Of a stretch of DNA of 42,376 nt, positions 40,754-42,376 are shown piece by piece. A model generated the notes under the pieces. It was not told the DNA's origin and ran no database searches. It was given only the letters and a program-made list of their open reading frames with translations. Position numbers and translations under genes: made by a program. Position 1 is the first letter of the stretch, and each line of letters begins with the position of its first letter. Source of the DNA: an uncultured Ruminococcus sp. (GTDB lineage Bacteria; Bacillota; Clostridia; Oscillospirales; Ruminococcaceae); NCBI GenBank assembly GCA_937910385.1, contig CALEPT010000083.1, forward strand, positions 1-42,376. The letters are read 5' to 3'.

Positions 40754-42348
40754 TCACGCCTCCTTCTTGTTGATAAAAAATGCTTCTATTTCTGCCTGCT
40801 CGCCCGTCATTCCCTTTTCCTCGAGGGCGAGAACGGTGCTGCGTATCTTCGCATAGTCATGGGGTATTATCTTCTTGAAGCTGGGAACATAACTGTCGAA
40901 GTCTGCAAGTATCCTTTTTGCCTTCTCGGAGCCGGTCGCAGCAGCGTGCTCCTCTATTATTCCCTTCAATTCGAGGATATCGTACTTCTCGCTGACACTT
41001 TCGAGCGACACGAGCGACTTGTTCAGCTTCATGTAGAGGTCTCTGTCCTCATCGAGAACGTAAGCGATGCCACCCGACATTCCCGCAGCGAAGTTTTTGC
41101 CGGTTTTTCCGAGTATTACTGCACGTCCGCCCGTCATGTACTCACAGCCGTGATCGCCAACACCCTCGCAGACCGCAACAGCTCCTGAATTTCTCACGCA
41201 GAAGCGCTCGCCCGCGATACCGTTTATGAAAGCCTTGCCCGAGGTCGCTCCGTAGAGCGCCACGTTGCCAACTATAATGTTCTCCTCTGCCCTGAAGCCC
41301 GAGTCCCTGGGCGGATAGAGCACAAGCTTGCCGCCTGAAAGCCCCTTGCCGAAGTAGTCATTGCTGTCTCCGACGAGCTCAAGTGTAAGTCCCTTGGGAA
41401 TGAATGCGCCGAAGCTCTGTCCGCCGCTTCCTGTACATTTTACCGTGTAGGTGTCATCATCGAGAGCGCTGTCGCCGTAGCGCCGCGTTATTTCCGCACC
41501 GAAAAGCGTGCCCAGAGCGCGGTCGGTGTTCACAACGTCTATGTCAATCGTCTTTTTAGTTTTGTTTTTAAGTGCTGTTCCGAGCTTCTTCATGATGATC
41601 GTCTTGTCAACGGTCTTTTCAAGCTCGAAATCGTAGATGTCGGCAGGGTCGAAGCAATGATTCTTGCCCTCGTCTGTGCCCGCAAGTATCTGAGAGAAAT
41701 CTATCCTCTCTGCCTCGGATATTGGCTTCTTGCAAAGCAGATCGGTTCTTCCGACGAGCTCGTCTACCGTGCGTATGCCGAGCTTTGCCATGTACTCTCG
41801 CAGCTCCTGAGCTATGAAGTGCATGAAGTTCACGATGTACTCAGGCTTGCCCCTGAAGCGCTTTCTCAGCTCAGGATTCTGCGTTGCTATGCCCATAGGA
41901 CAGGTATCAAGGTTACAGACTCTCATCATAACGCAGCCCATCGTCACGAGCGGAGCCGTCGCGAAGCCGAATTCCTCCGCTCCGAGCAGAGCCGCAACAA
42001 GTACGTCTCTACCAGTCATGAGCTTTCCGTCGGTCTCGATAACTACTCTTGAACGCAGTCCGTTCATTATGAGCGTCTGGTGAGCCTCGGCGAGCCCGAG
42101 CTCCCACGGAAGTCCCGCATTGTAAATGGAGCTTCCAGGTGCCGCACCGGTTCCTCCGTCGTAGCCTGAGATGAGAATTACCTGTGCGCCTGCCTTCGCA
42201 ACACCCGCAGCGACCGTACCCACGCCCGCTTCGGAAACGAGCTTAACGGAGATACGTGCCTGGTCGTTGGCGTTTTTGAGGTCGTAGATAAGCTGTGCAA
42301 GATCCTCTATCGAATATATGTCGTGATGAGGCGGAGGAGAAATAAGTC
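40754..42348 (-). CDS. gltB: Glutamate synthase large subunit, C-terminal part (cut by contig end)
   Basis: About 531 residues, the last third of a protein of about 1,500. The frame begins at the contig edge in LISPPPHHDIYSIEDLAQLIYD, part of the FMN-binding synthase domain, and continues through GTGAAPGSS, the 3Fe-4S cysteines in CVMMRVCNLDTCPMGIATQ, and the C-terminal beta-helix (GSGGQSFGAFIPKGLTLELVG). The GTG at 42223 inside VSEAGVGTV is not a start. The glutaminase domain and the operon promoter are missing from the window. Bases 42349 onward are adapter, not gene. Confidence 0.96.
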
Positions 42349-42376
42349 AGATCGGAAGAGCGTCGTGTAGGGAAAG
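42349..42376. other. Illumina TruSeq adapter sequence (artefact)
   Basis: The last 28 bases start AGATCGGAAGAGCGTCG and match the reverse complement of the Illumina universal adapter throughout. They interrupt the gltB frame directly after the codons for LISPPP, where the family continues with Gly. This is untrimmed read sequence at a contig end. Confidence 0.98.

Noticed and set aside
42224..42376. Start of gltB within the window (GTG at 42223)
   Set aside because: The frame stays open and matches conserved glutamate synthase sequence upstream to the adapter, so the gene is truncated, not short.

Overview
The window is a contig end from a Gram-positive anaerobe of the class Clostridia, most likely Ruminococcus or a close relative. 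The evidence is a dockerin-bearing secreted protein with a long threonine linker (the cellulosome style of ruminococci), ribosomal protein L27 with the N-terminal extension removed by Prp, Mini-RNase III, a YlmC/YmxH-type protein, strong GGAGG ribosome binding sites and TTGACA-17-TATAAT promoters. Nearly all of it is chromosomal housekeeping sequence. I see no phage, IS element, CRISPR array, rRNA or tRNA. The last 28 bases (42349-42376) are Illumina adapter, so the right edge is an assembly artefact and the final gene (gltB) is cut there.

Layout. 1-3650: a run of hairpins, thrS and two MgtC-like membrane proteins, ending in a two-way terminator shared with ligA (minus strand). 5643-10031: ligA and the thiamine operon diverge; a TPP riboswitch with its own terminator precedes thiS-thiF-thiG-thiH-tenI-thiE. 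10036-10154: an unexplained structured element. 10158-10934: mntP under a yybP-ykoY (Mn2+) riboswitch and a consensus promoter. 10961-16290 (minus): a translation/ribosome-assembly operon, rplU-prp-rpmA-obg-mrnC-zinc-ribbon gene-yebC-ferredoxin-like membrane protein-GNAT. 16317-18815 (minus): a cytosolic protein of unknown function followed by two paralogous membrane proteins. 18868-25620 (minus): moxR-DUF58-transglutaminase-C39/dockerin protein-prmA. 25737-28536 (minus): a membrane protein and rpsB-tsf. 28552-30604: a ylmC-like gene, a doubled-HhH ComEA-like protein and pnuC. 30618-34350: a large unknown protein diverging from a leaderless zinc-phospholipase-C-like protein, with a hairpin-rich region between them. 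34351-42348 (minus): a tightly packed nitrogen operon gltB-gltD-glutamine synthetase-like-ANTAR regulator-purF-asnB.

The most interesting system is the nitrogen operon. Its glutamine synthetase-like protein appears to lack two of the three n2 metal ligands as well as the flap glutamate and a phosphate-binding arginine of type I glutamine synthetase. The ANTAR antiterminator encoded directly after it has a receiver domain without the phosphorylation residues. Together they could be a nitrogen-sensing pair made of a non-catalytic enzyme homologue and an RNA-binding antiterminator, controlling a set of glutamine-consuming enzymes. This is inference from residues aligned by eye. Other points worth a look are the three-way-junction element after thiE, three clusters of unrelated perfect hairpins in front of genes, and the divergent LigA.
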